Source of the DNA: Rebecca billardiae RCC1528
Taxonomy: Eukaryota; Haptophyta
DNA length: 64,000 nt
Direction of reading: 5' to 3'
Assembly: GCA_965240325.2 (NCBI GenBank)
Contig: OZ251235.1
Coordinates: 930,001 to 994,000 of the forward strand
In this document: piece after piece, positions 8,883 to 17,905 of the stretch
Layout of the letters: the number at the start of each line of letters is the position of its first letter
Numbering within the stretch: position 1 is the first letter of the stretch
Program-made: the position numbers and the translations under genes
The notes under the pieces: model-generated
What the model saw: only the letters and a program-made list of their open reading frames with translations
Database searches by the model: none
Told to the model about the DNA's origin: nothing

Positions 8883-10205
8883 ATGGCGACGTCGTCGACC
8901 TGGGCGTGCGAGCTCTGCACGTTCGACGCGAATGGGAGCGCCACCAGCTGCCGCATGTGCGGCACGCCACGGCACGTGGGGTCTGCCCCCGCCGCGGGCC
9001 ATCCCGGCTATACGCCCAGGGCAAGCACTCCCCCGCCTGCGCTGGTTGATCGAACTGTGCCGGTGCCCTGCGGGGACAGAGATGGCGGGGCGCACGACGC
9101 GCGCGATGGTCTGACGCCAGGCACCGCACCCCCTTTTGCGCAGCAGGGCCCCCTGCTCACCCTCTCACCGGACGGCACGCCAGCAGCTCGCGCAAGCCGG
9201 AAGCGCTCGCAGGCAGACGTGCAGCAGGTGCGCTCGAGTCGCCGGACGGAGCGACGCGGGTCGCGGCCGCGCTGGGCCAAGCCCGTGATGGACAGCGCGC
9301 CCTCGGTGCACAACACTACGTCCGCGGGCATCGTCATCGCTGTCGACGCGGCCGAGTGCGGCGCGTGCGACGTCGACACCCTGCACGCGGCCGCGCAGTG
9401 CCTCGGCAGCTGGGAGGAGGGCGGCGGATTCGCCTGGTGCGCACCGAGCGGCGAGCTGCCGCAGTGCGCCACGCACCTGGTCCGCGAGGACACGGAGAGG
9501 TGGACCTTCAAGACGTACTTCGCGGCCGCGCGCGGTTTGCCCATCGTCACGCCCGGCTGGGTGCTGGCTTCGCTCGAGCGCGGCGCGTGGCTCCTGCCTG
9601 ATGAGTACGCCTGTTCGCGCTTGCTGGGCGCGGCCGCGCTCGGCAGCGCCACGCCGAGGCAGCCGCTGCTCGGCGAGCGCGTGTGCTTCTTCGGCCAGGT
9701 GCTGCTACCAAAGGCCACTCTTGAGGCCCTCGTCCGCGCGGCTGGCGGCGCTGTGGAGCGATCGCACCGCATGGCGACTGTGCTGCTGTCGGATGCCCCG
9801 CAGCCTGCAGCAGCGCTCGCGCGCGCGCGCGCGCGCACATGCCAGCCGAGCAAGTGGCTCTTTGAGCGGATTGAGCGCGCTGTGCGCAGCTCGGACGGGA
9901 CGACACTGGCCTCCAAGGGCGCGCCCGCCGCCGAGGCGGCGCACGACGCGGCACACGCGGAAATCGACTCGGCTGCGCCACGCGAGAGCGAGTCAGGTGA
10001 TCAGCAGGGGCGCGCTCTGCGAGCGAATGCGTCAGCATCGCGACCGGCTCCTTCTCGGCACCGCGCTGCGAAGTGCACGCTCGGCCGCGCGGTGCGGCGA
10101 TGCGAGCACGGCAGCGTGTCCGCAGTGGGCGTCTACGCCCAAGATTCGGAGGGCGCCGTCTCCGATGACGATGGCTACGCTGACGATTTGAGCGACGCAT
10201 ACTGA
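8883..10205 (+). CDS. RanBP2-type zinc finger and tandem-BRCT protein
   Basis: Single exon, 440 residues, starting MATSSTW. Residues 7-26 are a RanBP2/NZF-type zinc finger (W-x-C-x2-C-x10-C-x2-C: WACELCTFDANGSATSCRMC). A basic, Ser-rich linker with KRSQADVQ and RRTERRGSRPR follows, likely nuclear localisation. Residues about 140-340 carry two BRCT repeats: the first has THLVRE, then TFKTYFAAARGLPIVTPGWV with the conserved W; the second starts LLGERVCFFGQVLL and has the GG of 'RAAGGAV'. The C-terminus is acidic (SDDDGYADDLSDAY). Tandem BRCTs usually bind phosphoserine peptides in DNA-damage signalling and NZF fingers can bind ubiquitin or RNA, so a DNA-repair adaptor is plausible. No specific orthologue is recognised. 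Confidence 0.78.
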   Translation: MATSSTWACELCTFDANGSATSCRMCGTPRHVGSAPAAGHPGYTPRASTPPPALVDRTVPVPCGDRDGGAHDARDGLTPGTAPPFAQQGPLLTLSPDGTPAARASRKRSQADVQQVRSSRRTERRGSRPRWAKPVMDSAPSVHNTTSAGIVIAVDAAECGACDVDTLHAAAQCLGSWEEGGGFAWCAPSGELPQCATHLVREDTERWTFKTYFAAARGLPIVTPGWVLASLERGAWLLPDEYACSRLLGAAALGSATPRQPLLGERVCFFGQVLLPKATLEALVRAAGGAVERSHRMATVLLSDAPQPAAALARARARTCQPSKWLFERIERAVRSSDGTTLASKGAPAAEAAHDAAHAEIDSAAPRESESGDQQGRALRANASASRPAPSRHRAAKCTLGRAVRRCEHGSVSAVGVYAQDSEGAVSDDDGYADDLSDAY

Positions 10206-10564
10206 CTGCTACCGTAACCGTTGGCGTTGAATCGAGCGCGCTGCTCCCCCCCACCCCCCACCGGCACCGGATCACCATCGTGGCCCCGCGTGCTGCGCGA
10301 CCTGCCGCACAGTGTGGTCTCGCCGCCTGGGCGTGGCCGTGCCGGCTGTGGCCGTGTCATTAAGGACTCCTCGCGGGCCCGACTGACGCGGGAGGCTCCC
10401 GCTAGGCGGCTCCGAGTCCAACTCCGAGACTCAGGAGCGGCACTGTCTCATGCGCCAACTGCCCAGTGAGACGTGAGTGACGCCGTGTCCGTGTAACGCG
10501 CAGCCGCGTGGGCCCCGCGGCTCGGGCCTCGCCGCGCCGCGGCTCGCGCGGACGGAGAGTCGGA
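10206..10564. other. Convergent intergenic region
   Basis: 3' flank of the BRCT gene, GC-rich. No gene or RNA recognised. Confidence 0.4.
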
Positions 10565-10777
<213 letters not shown>

Positions 10778-11235
10778 TATCACGACTCAATCACTGACAT
10801 ATGTACACTGTGACTGTGAGTGTGATGAGTATTGATGAGTGATACTGATAGTGATGGCGCATCGATCAGACTACTTATGATTCGATCATCAGTCTTAATA
10901 TTGGCTAATGTAACTGCCTCTGCCAACTCGGTCGGGCGAGACTCGGAACTGGCCGCTGAACGGACAGACGGCAATAGTAAACGGTCTTATATTCTTAATA
11001 ATAACATTAAGTAGCATGACGACGACGCCTCACGCCATCATCTAGCTAAGCTGATGAAGACCTGCCACGGCGCGTCAGGCCGTCACGAGCCTGGCACGGC
11101 TGGCAGTGGCACCTCGATCAGAGTCGAATCAGGCCTGTGCTATGAGCCATAGCCGACGATAGCGGCTGAGCATAGCGGCGCAGGCAGACAAGACGGCAGG
11201 CCTTGCGGCGTCAACTCGGCCGCGAGCCGCGAGGC

Positions 11236-12465
11236 TCATGCCCCGGGCGCGTGCTCGCGCAGCTTGGCACACAGCGCCTCCGCCTCCGACGTGCCCTTGA
11301 GCAGAAAGGAGTACTTGGCCGGCTTGCCGTCTGCGTTCTTCAGCGCGTTCACCAGGATCACCTGCAGCCGCTTGCCGACAACCTCCGGCTTGAGCGACGG
11401 CGTGAGCCGCGCGGAGAGCACCGGCCGGCCGAGGCGAGTGGCGCCCTCCGCGTCGGACTGCGGCTCGTTGTCCGCCGTCGACTCGGACACCTCGGGCCGG
11501 AACTCGACGAAGGTCACCGCGTCGTCCTTCATCAGCCGCACGCGCCCGATGCCGACGGCCTTCCACTCCATCACCGCCTTGGAGTGCTCGTCCACGCCCT
11601 TGCGGAACACGGACATCTTGGCGCGCAGCGAGAGCAGCGCGCTGGAGTCGGCGCCGTCGGCATCGCCCACGGCGGGCGCGGGCGCAGCCGGCTTGGCCGC
11701 CGCGGACGCAAACGCTGGCCCAGGCTGCAGGCCGCCACCGCCACCGCCACCGCCACCGCCACCGCCAAAGCTGAGCGTGCCACCGCCGCCGCCGCCGCCG
11801 CCCGAATTCGCGCCAAAGCTGAAGAGCGGGACCGAGCCCGCTGCCCCCGCGGTAGATGACGACGGCATGCGTGCCTGCAGAGCACGCCTGTGATCGAGGT
11901 AGTCCTTCGCCGCCGCCTCCCAGTCACCCTCGGGGCATCGCTGCCACTCGGCACGCAGGAATGCGGCAAAATTGGTGTTGAGCTCGCGAGAGAGGGTGCT
12001 GAAGTCGGCGGCACTGAGCGGCGTGGAGCCCTTCAGCAGAGCACGGAGGCGTGACGTCTCCGTAGCGTCACCGTCGCCGCCTCCGCCGGAGCGCGGCGGC
12101 TGCGCCGTGGGGCCGCCAAACACGGGCGCCGCCGCCTGTCCGCCAAACGGGTTGGACGTGGGTGCGGGCGCGGAAGCACCGAAGGGCGTCCCGCTCAGCA
12201 CACCCGCGGGGGCACCTCCAAGCGCGCCACCACCCGCGCTCGGCGCCGCGAGCTGAATCGAGGCGAACGGGTTGGCGGCCTTTGCCGGCCCGTCGCCACC
12301 TTTGCCGCCGGCAGGCCGCTTGAACGACCTGATTTTGCGCTCGGCCAGGGTGGCGTCGTCGGCCTTGGCGAATCCGCCGAAGGTCGGCGTGTCAGCGCCC
12401 CCATCCTCCTCCTCCTCGTCTTGGTTCAGCTGCGTGAGCTGCTTGTCCGCGCCCCGCTTGCTCAT
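11236..12465 (-). CDS. NUP50: Nucleoporin NUP50-like protein with Ran-binding domain
   Basis: Single exon, 409 residues, starting MSKRGADKQLTQLNQDEEEE, which matches the N-terminal importin-alpha-binding segment of NUP50 (basic start, then an acidic patch). A second basic cluster follows (RKIRSFKRPAGGK). Scattered FG/FGG and PFG motifs occur in residues 95-230 (SNPFGGQ, PVFGG, FSFGANS). A poly-Gly tract is encoded by a GCC/CCG run near 11740-11800. The C-terminal 130 residues are a RanBP1-type Ran-binding domain (SLRAKMSVFRKGVDEHSKAV, WKAVGIGRVRLM, VILVNALKNADGKPAKYSFL). The order of importin-alpha site, FG region and RanBD is that of NUP50 of the nuclear basket, which helps recycle importin. 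The upstream in-frame extension to 13752 is antisense to the neighbouring esterase and is rejected. Divergent spacing to the esterase is 159 bp. Confidence 0.92.
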   Translation of the reverse strand: MSKRGADKQLTQLNQDEEEEDGGADTPTFGGFAKADDATLAERKIRSFKRPAGGKGGDGPAKAANPFASIQLAAPSAGGGALGGAPAGVLSGTPFGASAPAPTSNPFGGQAAAPVFGGPTAQPPRSGGGGDGDATETSRLRALLKGSTPLSAADFSTLSRELNTNFAAFLRAEWQRCPEGDWEAAAKDYLDHRRALQARMPSSSTAGAAGSVPLFSFGANSGGGGGGGGTLSFGGGGGGGGGGGGLQPGPAFASAAAKPAAPAPAVGDADGADSSALLSLRAKMSVFRKGVDEHSKAVMEWKAVGIGRVRLMKDDAVTFVEFRPEVSESTADNEPQSDAEGATRLGRPVLSARLTPSLKPEVVGKRLQVILVNALKNADGKPAKYSFLLKGTSEAEALCAKLREHAPGA

Positions 12466-12624
12466 CGGCGCGCGCGACGCCCTCGCGCGTGTGTCGTCGT
12501 CGCGGAAGCCCTGAGTCGCTGACGCGCGCTGGCTCACGCGTCCGGGTGGCCACAGTGGCAGTGCCGGAGTGTCCCACCGCGCGGCGCACCCAGGACCGAG
12601 CTGGGCGGGCAAGGCAAGGGCACG

Positions 12625-13749
12625 ATGGAAGTGGCCGCCGTCGTTCGACGTGGGTGGGCCATGGTGTTGTTCGCGGCGACACTGGTGACGATGGGATGCC
12701 TCGCTGGGCTCCATGGTGTGCCTCACACGTCCACATCCACCGCTGGGTCGAGCGAGCTCGCGGCGGACGCGGCAGCAAGCGCATCGAACAACACCCTGGG
12801 CAAGGGCGACATGCCACCGGGCGTGTACGCGTGCGTGGGCACTGTGGGCAGCGACAGCGCCTGGCGCGCGGGCCAGGGCGGCTGCTCGGCACCGAGCTCG
12901 GACTGGGACCGCACGCAGCGCCGATATCTGCTCGTCGTGCCTCCACGGCCTCAACGTCCGGCACCACTCGTGCTGCTCGCGCCAGGGTCGGATTGCGATC
13001 CATCGTGGGAGCTCGAGATCACCGAGCTGACGCCGCTCGCGGCCAAGCATGGCTTTGCAGCCGTCGTGCTGCAGGGCGAAGAGGACAGCCTGAACGTCGC
13101 CAAGGAAGCCATGCCAGGCGACGGCGCTGACGATGTCGCGTTCACGCTCGCCGCCGCGCGGCATGCGCACACGCTCCTGCCCGGAGGCGTCGATCCGCGC
13201 AGAGTCTTCTGCACAGGCCACTCGCGCGGCGCGCGCTTCTGCTCGATGCTCGGCGCGCGCCTGCCCGCCCTGGTCGCAGCCATTGCGCCGCACTCCGGCC
13301 TGCGCTTCCCGCTCGCGCCCCATGGCACGCGCCCGGTGCCCGTGCTCGCCTTCCACGGCCTGGCTGACACGGTCAACCCGTTCTACGGCGGCGGGGCGGA
13401 GTACTGGAACACGAGCGTGCCGGACGCGGTGCAGAGGTGGGCGGCGTTCAATCGGTGCAACGGGACGGCCACGACGCGCCTCGATCACGGCGTCTCGCTC
13501 GAGGTGCACAGCGGGTGCCTGGACGGCGCAGATGTGCAGCTGTACACTTCGGACGGCGCTGGGCACACCTGGTTTGGCCAGCCGTGGAAGTACATGTTCA
13601 CCTGCAGCGTGGGGCGCATAGTTAGCCACCCGAAGGCATCGCCTCTGCTCTGGCGCTTCTTCGAGGAGCACCCGCTCCCACTCGAGTACGCCCCCGAGGC
13701 GTCGGCGCTCCTGAACGGCCCCGAGACCCTTCCAGTTCCAGTAGGATGA
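12625..13749 (+). CDS. Secreted PHB-depolymerase/feruloyl-esterase-like alpha/beta hydrolase
   Basis: Single exon, 374 residues. A hydrophobic signal peptide or anchor spans residues 11-29 (WAMVLFAATLVTMGCLAGL). The core matches the LpqC/poly(3-hydroxybutyrate) depolymerase family: YLLVVPPRPQRPAPLVLLAP, oxyanion region APGSDCDP, and nucleophile elbow CTGHSRGARF with Ser200. The acid is Asp248 (AFHGLADTVNPFYGG) and the base is His314 (SDGAGHTWFG), the family's signature 'H-G..D..v.y.gg' and 'g.gH.w.g'. All three catalytic residues are present. Cys pairs (C70/C87, C278/C298) fit an extracellular fold. The substrate is probably a plant- or algal-type ester or a short polyester, not determinable here. 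Confidence 0.85.
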   Translation: MEVAAVVRRGWAMVLFAATLVTMGCLAGLHGVPHTSTSTAGSSELAADAAASASNNTLGKGDMPPGVYACVGTVGSDSAWRAGQGGCSAPSSDWDRTQRRYLLVVPPRPQRPAPLVLLAPGSDCDPSWELEITELTPLAAKHGFAAVVLQGEEDSLNVAKEAMPGDGADDVAFTLAAARHAHTLLPGGVDPRRVFCTGHSRGARFCSMLGARLPALVAAIAPHSGLRFPLAPHGTRPVPVLAFHGLADTVNPFYGGGAEYWNTSVPDAVQRWAAFNRCNGTATTRLDHGVSLEVHSGCLDGADVQLYTSDGAGHTWFGQPWKYMFTCSVGRIVSHPKASPLLWRFFEEHPLPLEYAPEASALLNGPETLPVPVG

Positions 13750-13752
13750 CAA

Positions 13753-14409
13753 GTGAGTCTTTTACGGCCACCATTCGCGGACTCGCCGGCAGTGAGAGGC
13801 TGCTGTGCGCGCCACCAACTACGACTACTACGACGGACGATGAAATCGCGCCGCGGCGGCATCATATCATCGACGATCATTCATCAACGGGCCGCCGCTG
13901 CGCTGCCGTGCGTCGTAGCCAGTACTAGCCTACTCTGACTAAAGCTGTAGGCTTCGTATATTATTATTATTATTATAAACTCTCGACTATTTCAATAATC
14001 ATCGTCCCCTTTTTAATATATATATGTGCATATATATATATATATATATTATAATAATAACGGGCTCCGGGTGATCATGCAGACAATCCGGCGGCCGAAG
14101 CCTCCAGCCCTACCCTCGGGCTACCCTGGCCAGCCCCCAACCAACCGCACCACCCCCGCACCCGCATTACCCAACCTCCGTTGAACGGTAAAGCGCCAGC
14201 GGTAAGTATTTAAGTATATTAAACCGCACCCGGACCGAGACACTGCTTATTCGGCCCTGCCGCCCCGGCACCACTCCGACTGCGGACAGCCCGCCCGTCC
14301 AGAGTCCAGAGGCAGAGGCAGAGGGGCGGGGGTATGCCATTGCCAACAGCATAGTAGTACATGATACATAGTTTAAAATACTAAGGGGTTAATTAAGCCA
14401 CTTTAAAGC
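13753..14409. other. Intergenic region with AT microsatellite
   Basis: A TTATTATTATTATTA run lies near 13960-13976 and an AT-dinucleotide stretch near 14017-14060. The rest is mixed sequence with no supported gene. Confidence 0.5.
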
Positions 14410-14466
14410 GGGCGTCAATCTCGCCTGCCTGAGCTGTGTGCGTCTCTTATTCTTAGTAAACTGTAC
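14410..14466 (-). repeat. Dispersed short repeat S2, copy 2
   Basis: Ends 7 bp before the esterase start codon. It includes GGCGTCAATCTCGCCTGCC and continues as in copies 1 and 3. Reading the gene from an upstream ATG at 14438 would translate part of this repeat. Confidence 0.8.
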
Positions 14467-14473
14467 AGCATCC

Positions 14474-15454
14474 ATGGCGGCGTCCGACTCCGACGGCGAC
14501 GCGGCGTCGTACCTGCCGATCGCTCGTGCCCGTCGGCATGCGTTGCAGCTTCCGGCGGAGTTGGGCCCGCCCGCGCTGCCCACACTCGACCTCGACCTCT
14601 ACCTCGCGCCCGCGCCCGCGGGGTCGCTCGACGACGATCGTGCCCAGATCGTCCTTTACGTTTTGGACCCGGCGCCGTGTCTCTTTGGCATGGCGGCGCT
14701 CTTCGTGTACTCGCAGGCCGGTTACTTTGGCTCAGATGAGGGGTGCGCCGAGGGGCAGTTCTCCCGGACGCACGTGGTTGGCGTCGGCCACGCAGGTAGT
14801 AGCTTTGAGCTGAGCGCAGACGGCTGGAACAACACCGCGCTGCGTGACATGCGCCGCAGGGACTTCCCTCCACGGACACACCCTGCGCACGGCCCCGAGC
14901 GCGTGCCAAACGCGCACGCCGCCCGACTTGCTGCAGCGCTCTCTGATGTGGTGGCGCCGAAGGCCGAGGCGCTCCTTGGGCTACCCCCGGGCCAGTCGGG
15001 GCGCCCCGTGCGCCGCTGCGTGCTGGGCGCATCCTACAGCGCGGTCCTTGCATTGCAGGCACTCATGCTTCGGCCTCAGGGCTTCACCGATCTCATACTT
15101 GGGAGCCCGTCGATCCCGTTCGATCCGGAGCTTCTCGACGATCTTCGCAGCCTCGACGCACCGCGGCTCGACGCAGTCGGCGCGTGCATCATCGTCGGTG
15201 CGCGAGAGCGGCTTGGCAGCGCCCTCGCAGCCAATGTTGGCACAAAGGCAATGCCGACGATCCCCGAGCTCGCGCCGTCGCTGGCGACGGCGCTGCGCGA
15301 CAGAGGCGCGGAGGTGGACGGGCCGCACGAGATTGATGGCGAGGACCATTGCTCGGCGAAGCTGCCCCTCGTCAGCCGTGGGCTCACGTGGCTCGTGCAA
15401 CGGTCCCACGATAGTGACAAGGCCGCCTCGGCAGCTGCGGTGCCCAGCGCATAA
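14474..15454 (+). CDS. Putative alpha/beta-hydrolase esterase (IroE/esterase-D like)
   Basis: Single exon, 326 residues from MAASDSDGDA. An upstream in-frame ATG (14438) lies in repeat S2, so it is not used. Features fit the 'putative esterase' (Fes/IroE/esterase D) family: IVLYVLDPAPCLFGM (strand plus the 'D' position), VVGVGH (conserved 'v.ig'), a nucleophile elbow LGASYSAVLALQAL with Ser187, and LILGSPSIPFD, matching the 'SPS.ww' segment. The C-terminal HEIDGEDHCSAKLPLV gives His292. It has no signal peptide, so it is probably cytosolic. Family members hydrolyse siderophore or thioester substrates. The actual substrate is unknown. Confidence 0.75.
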   Translation: MAASDSDGDAASYLPIARARRHALQLPAELGPPALPTLDLDLYLAPAPAGSLDDDRAQIVLYVLDPAPCLFGMAALFVYSQAGYFGSDEGCAEGQFSRTHVVGVGHAGSSFELSADGWNNTALRDMRRRDFPPRTHPAHGPERVPNAHAARLAAALSDVVAPKAEALLGLPPGQSGRPVRRCVLGASYSAVLALQALMLRPQGFTDLILGSPSIPFDPELLDDLRSLDAPRLDAVGACIIVGARERLGSALAANVGTKAMPTIPELAPSLATALRDRGAEVDGPHEIDGEDHCSAKLPLVSRGLTWLVQRSHDSDKAASAAAVPSA

Positions 15455-16774
15455 TTCAGGATTCTGATGTACTGATGGTCAGTGACACTGCTGATAGTGA
15501 CAGTATACATATTAGTTAAGCGTCCAACCGGTATACAACATATAAGAAGCTTGCGAGCTCTACAGGTATCTTATTGCTTCATTGTCACCGTCTTCACATC
15601 AATCACATCTGATTCTGGGCTTCTGGCTACAGGCTCAGTACAGGCTAGCGTCGCCGCTCGCGGTTGCCAGCCCGGCGCGGCTCGGGCCCAGCCCGCCCGT
15701 TTGTAGTCGTCGTCATCAGACTAGATTTAAAGACATCACATGCACGAGGGCGCAGCTCTCCTGATTCGTCTGTCGTGGTACTGGTCGAAGCTTGCACTCA
15801 GTGGCAGTGCTGGTGTTACTCTGAGCACGTTGATGTTGGTCGCCACTGGGGTGGATGTTGTTGTCCGTTGTCGTCGTCGACGTAGTCGGTCAGGCCCGCC
15901 AGGAAGTGCAGCATGGGAGTACCACTGAATCAAAGGCGGGTGAGCATGTTGGTCGGTCGGCAAGGGCGTCCCCTACTCTCTACTTCAGGGTACAGTCGAG
16001 TTCGCCCGCCAGTGTAAGCTAACTAGAGTCTATTAAGCAGCGTACGTACACTCGCTCTGTCACTCACACAGCAGCGGAATAATAACATTATAATAATATT
16101 ATTAAAGACTAATTTAGTAGTCAATTTTTGAACGGTAGTTACCGAAAAGCGGAATCCTCTCCGAAGTCTTACGGTAACGGTTACGCCTTACGGTAACGTC
16201 GGTAACCGATTACCGGAGTAGCAGCTACCGATTCGAGTACCGATGTAGCTTAGTAACGTCGTAGTATACTTCGACGATATACTACGTGTATTAATAAACA
16301 GGCTCACTGCGAGTGGCTCAGCAGGCACCGTAGCTAATCCGTATCATATTCCGCCACTCAGATCGAATTGATTATTGAATACTCGACGGTACAGTCCCGC
16401 GCCGGAAGTCTGATCCATCACATCATCCGATTATATTGTTTCAACAGTCAGCCGATCGAGTGGCACTTATGGCTAGCCGATCCGCGCGGCCCGGCGGGCG
16501 GCCGGACGTCCTGTGCCACTGCCTGCTGCCCGTGCAGGCACCGCCCGTGGTGCCACAGTTTACTCGGGCGGGTCTCATGCCGTCTGGGCGCCGCCGGTCA
16601 CGGCGGGGCGGCGAGCGGCGCCCATCGACCGCGTGATCAGACATCGCCACTCCGATGAGGGCGTAGTCGGACTGCACATGGCAATGCCGTGCACACAGCC
16701 GTGACCAGGGCTGAATGCAGTTGTCAGAAGGCCGTGATCGAGGCTTCTGCTCCAGGCTTGATGCACGCTCATTG
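15455..16774. other. Long convergent intergenic region
   Basis: 1.3 kb between two converging stops. It is AT-richer around 16050-16400, with runs of ACGGTAACG/TTACCG words at 16135-16230 that can pair with each other. No gene, tRNA or mobile-element end could be supported. Confidence 0.45.
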
Positions 16775-17131
16775 TTATGGAGACAGTGGTACTTGGGCGA
16801 CCAGGATGTCCCCCTCAGATGCGCCGTAAGGAACGATTGCTGCCATCTCCCTACCATCGGGGATACTGAAGGCGACCTCGTCACCCGCGCACGTTCCCGT
16901 CGGCAGCGGCACCTGCACCTCCACAGATTCGGCGTCGGACAGCGAGGATGCTGACGATCGCAGGACCGCGCCCTGCCCGAGTGGCACGTTCATCAGGAAG
17001 TGGTCGCCTTCTTGTAGACCAGAGGGCACCGCGACAGCGACTTGTCGTCCATCGGGGAGCACGACCCCCAACATCTCACCGGGGCGCACGCCCAGCGGCA
17101 CTTCGATATCCACATCGACAGCGTGAACCAT
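16775..17131 (-). CDS. Small VPxG/PDGR-repeat protein
   Basis: Single exon, 118 residues from MVHAVDVDIEVPLG. It consists of two copies of a beta-rich module: residues 8-50 (VPLGVRPGEMLGVVLPDGRQ, then VPSGLQEGD) and 68-118 (VPLPTGTCAGDEVAFSIPDG, then VPYGASEGD). The pattern 'vP.G..pGd.l.v..PdGr...v.vP.G...Gd' is common in protist proteins of unknown role, where it accompanies binding or scaffold functions. Here it makes up the entire protein. An upstream in-frame region to 17257 is Arg-rich and lacks the pattern, so the Met at 17131 is preferred. Confidence 0.7.
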   Translation of the reverse strand: MVHAVDVDIEVPLGVRPGEMLGVVLPDGRQVAVAVPSGLQEGDHFLMNVPLGQGAVLRSSASSLSDAESVEVQVPLPTGTCAGDEVAFSIPDGREMAAIVPYGASEGDILVAQVPLSP

Positions 17132-17293
17132 TCCACCAAGCCGGAAGGGGAGCCTCCTTCGTTTTTGCAATTTTGCCGGCTCTTCCGCTGGTTCCTCACG
17201 CCGGCAGCGCGGGCGGCGGCGGCCGGCGGCCTGGAAGGGCGGGAATCTTACGTGCATCTGAGAGCGGGAGGACCGGCGGACGGATATGTCGGT

Positions 17294-17337
17294 TACAGTT
17301 TACAATGTTTTAACGTGCACACTTGGTTAAGGCGTGA
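17294..17337 (+). repeat. Dispersed short repeat S1, copy 1
   Basis: TACAGTTTAC, then TTTAACGTGCACACTTGGTT and AAGGCGTGA. Near-identical copies are at 22612-22655 and 61194-61235. It lies about 160 bp upstream of the start at 17131. Confidence 0.85.
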
Positions 17338-17905
17338 TTAGGGGAGAGAGGGCGTATTATAGTCGGATTCTCTCCCCCATGTCGGTTCGCGCCTAGCTTT
17401 GACACTCGCGATGATGAACAGATGTTGCCTGCGTCGTCATATGACACCATTATCCCGTTATTTACCGTTACGCGCTGCGGAGGTGTCCGGTCGTTGTCAT
17501 TATAGGTTCATCGTTGTTTGCGTACTACTGTTAAATACTTGACGGTTCTACTTAACCGTAAACCTATAGTTTTATGTTTAAGCATGCCGAAATCATTCAT
17601 CGAATGAACGATTTGGCGTCCCAAATACCAGAATCTAGTCTGAGTGACTTATGGAGTAACATGCGGCGAAGTTACGGTGAGTACTTCACCCACAAGGCAC
17701 GATGAACCATACTCATAGATGACCGCAGCGGTATTTATCTCGGCCTTACCTCGCATATTGTCTTTGCACACGAGCCTGAAATTACCGCGCTTGGACTCTT
17801 TGGAGTGCATTAGTAATCAGAGTTAACGACGCACACCCTCATCACAAACATCAAACATCTAGCATCCACAGCCCAAGGTCACGGCGACTCCTCCCTCCCA
17901 GGGCG
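17338..17905. other. Divergent intergenic region
   Basis: AT-rich compared with its flanks, without a recognisable gene or repeat. It should contain the 5' flank of the nucleoside-hydrolase fusion gene. Confidence 0.4.

Noticed and set aside
12466-13752. N-terminal extension of the NUP50 frame
   Set aside because: It is the antisense of the secreted esterase gene, and NUP50 homology begins exactly at MSKRGADK.
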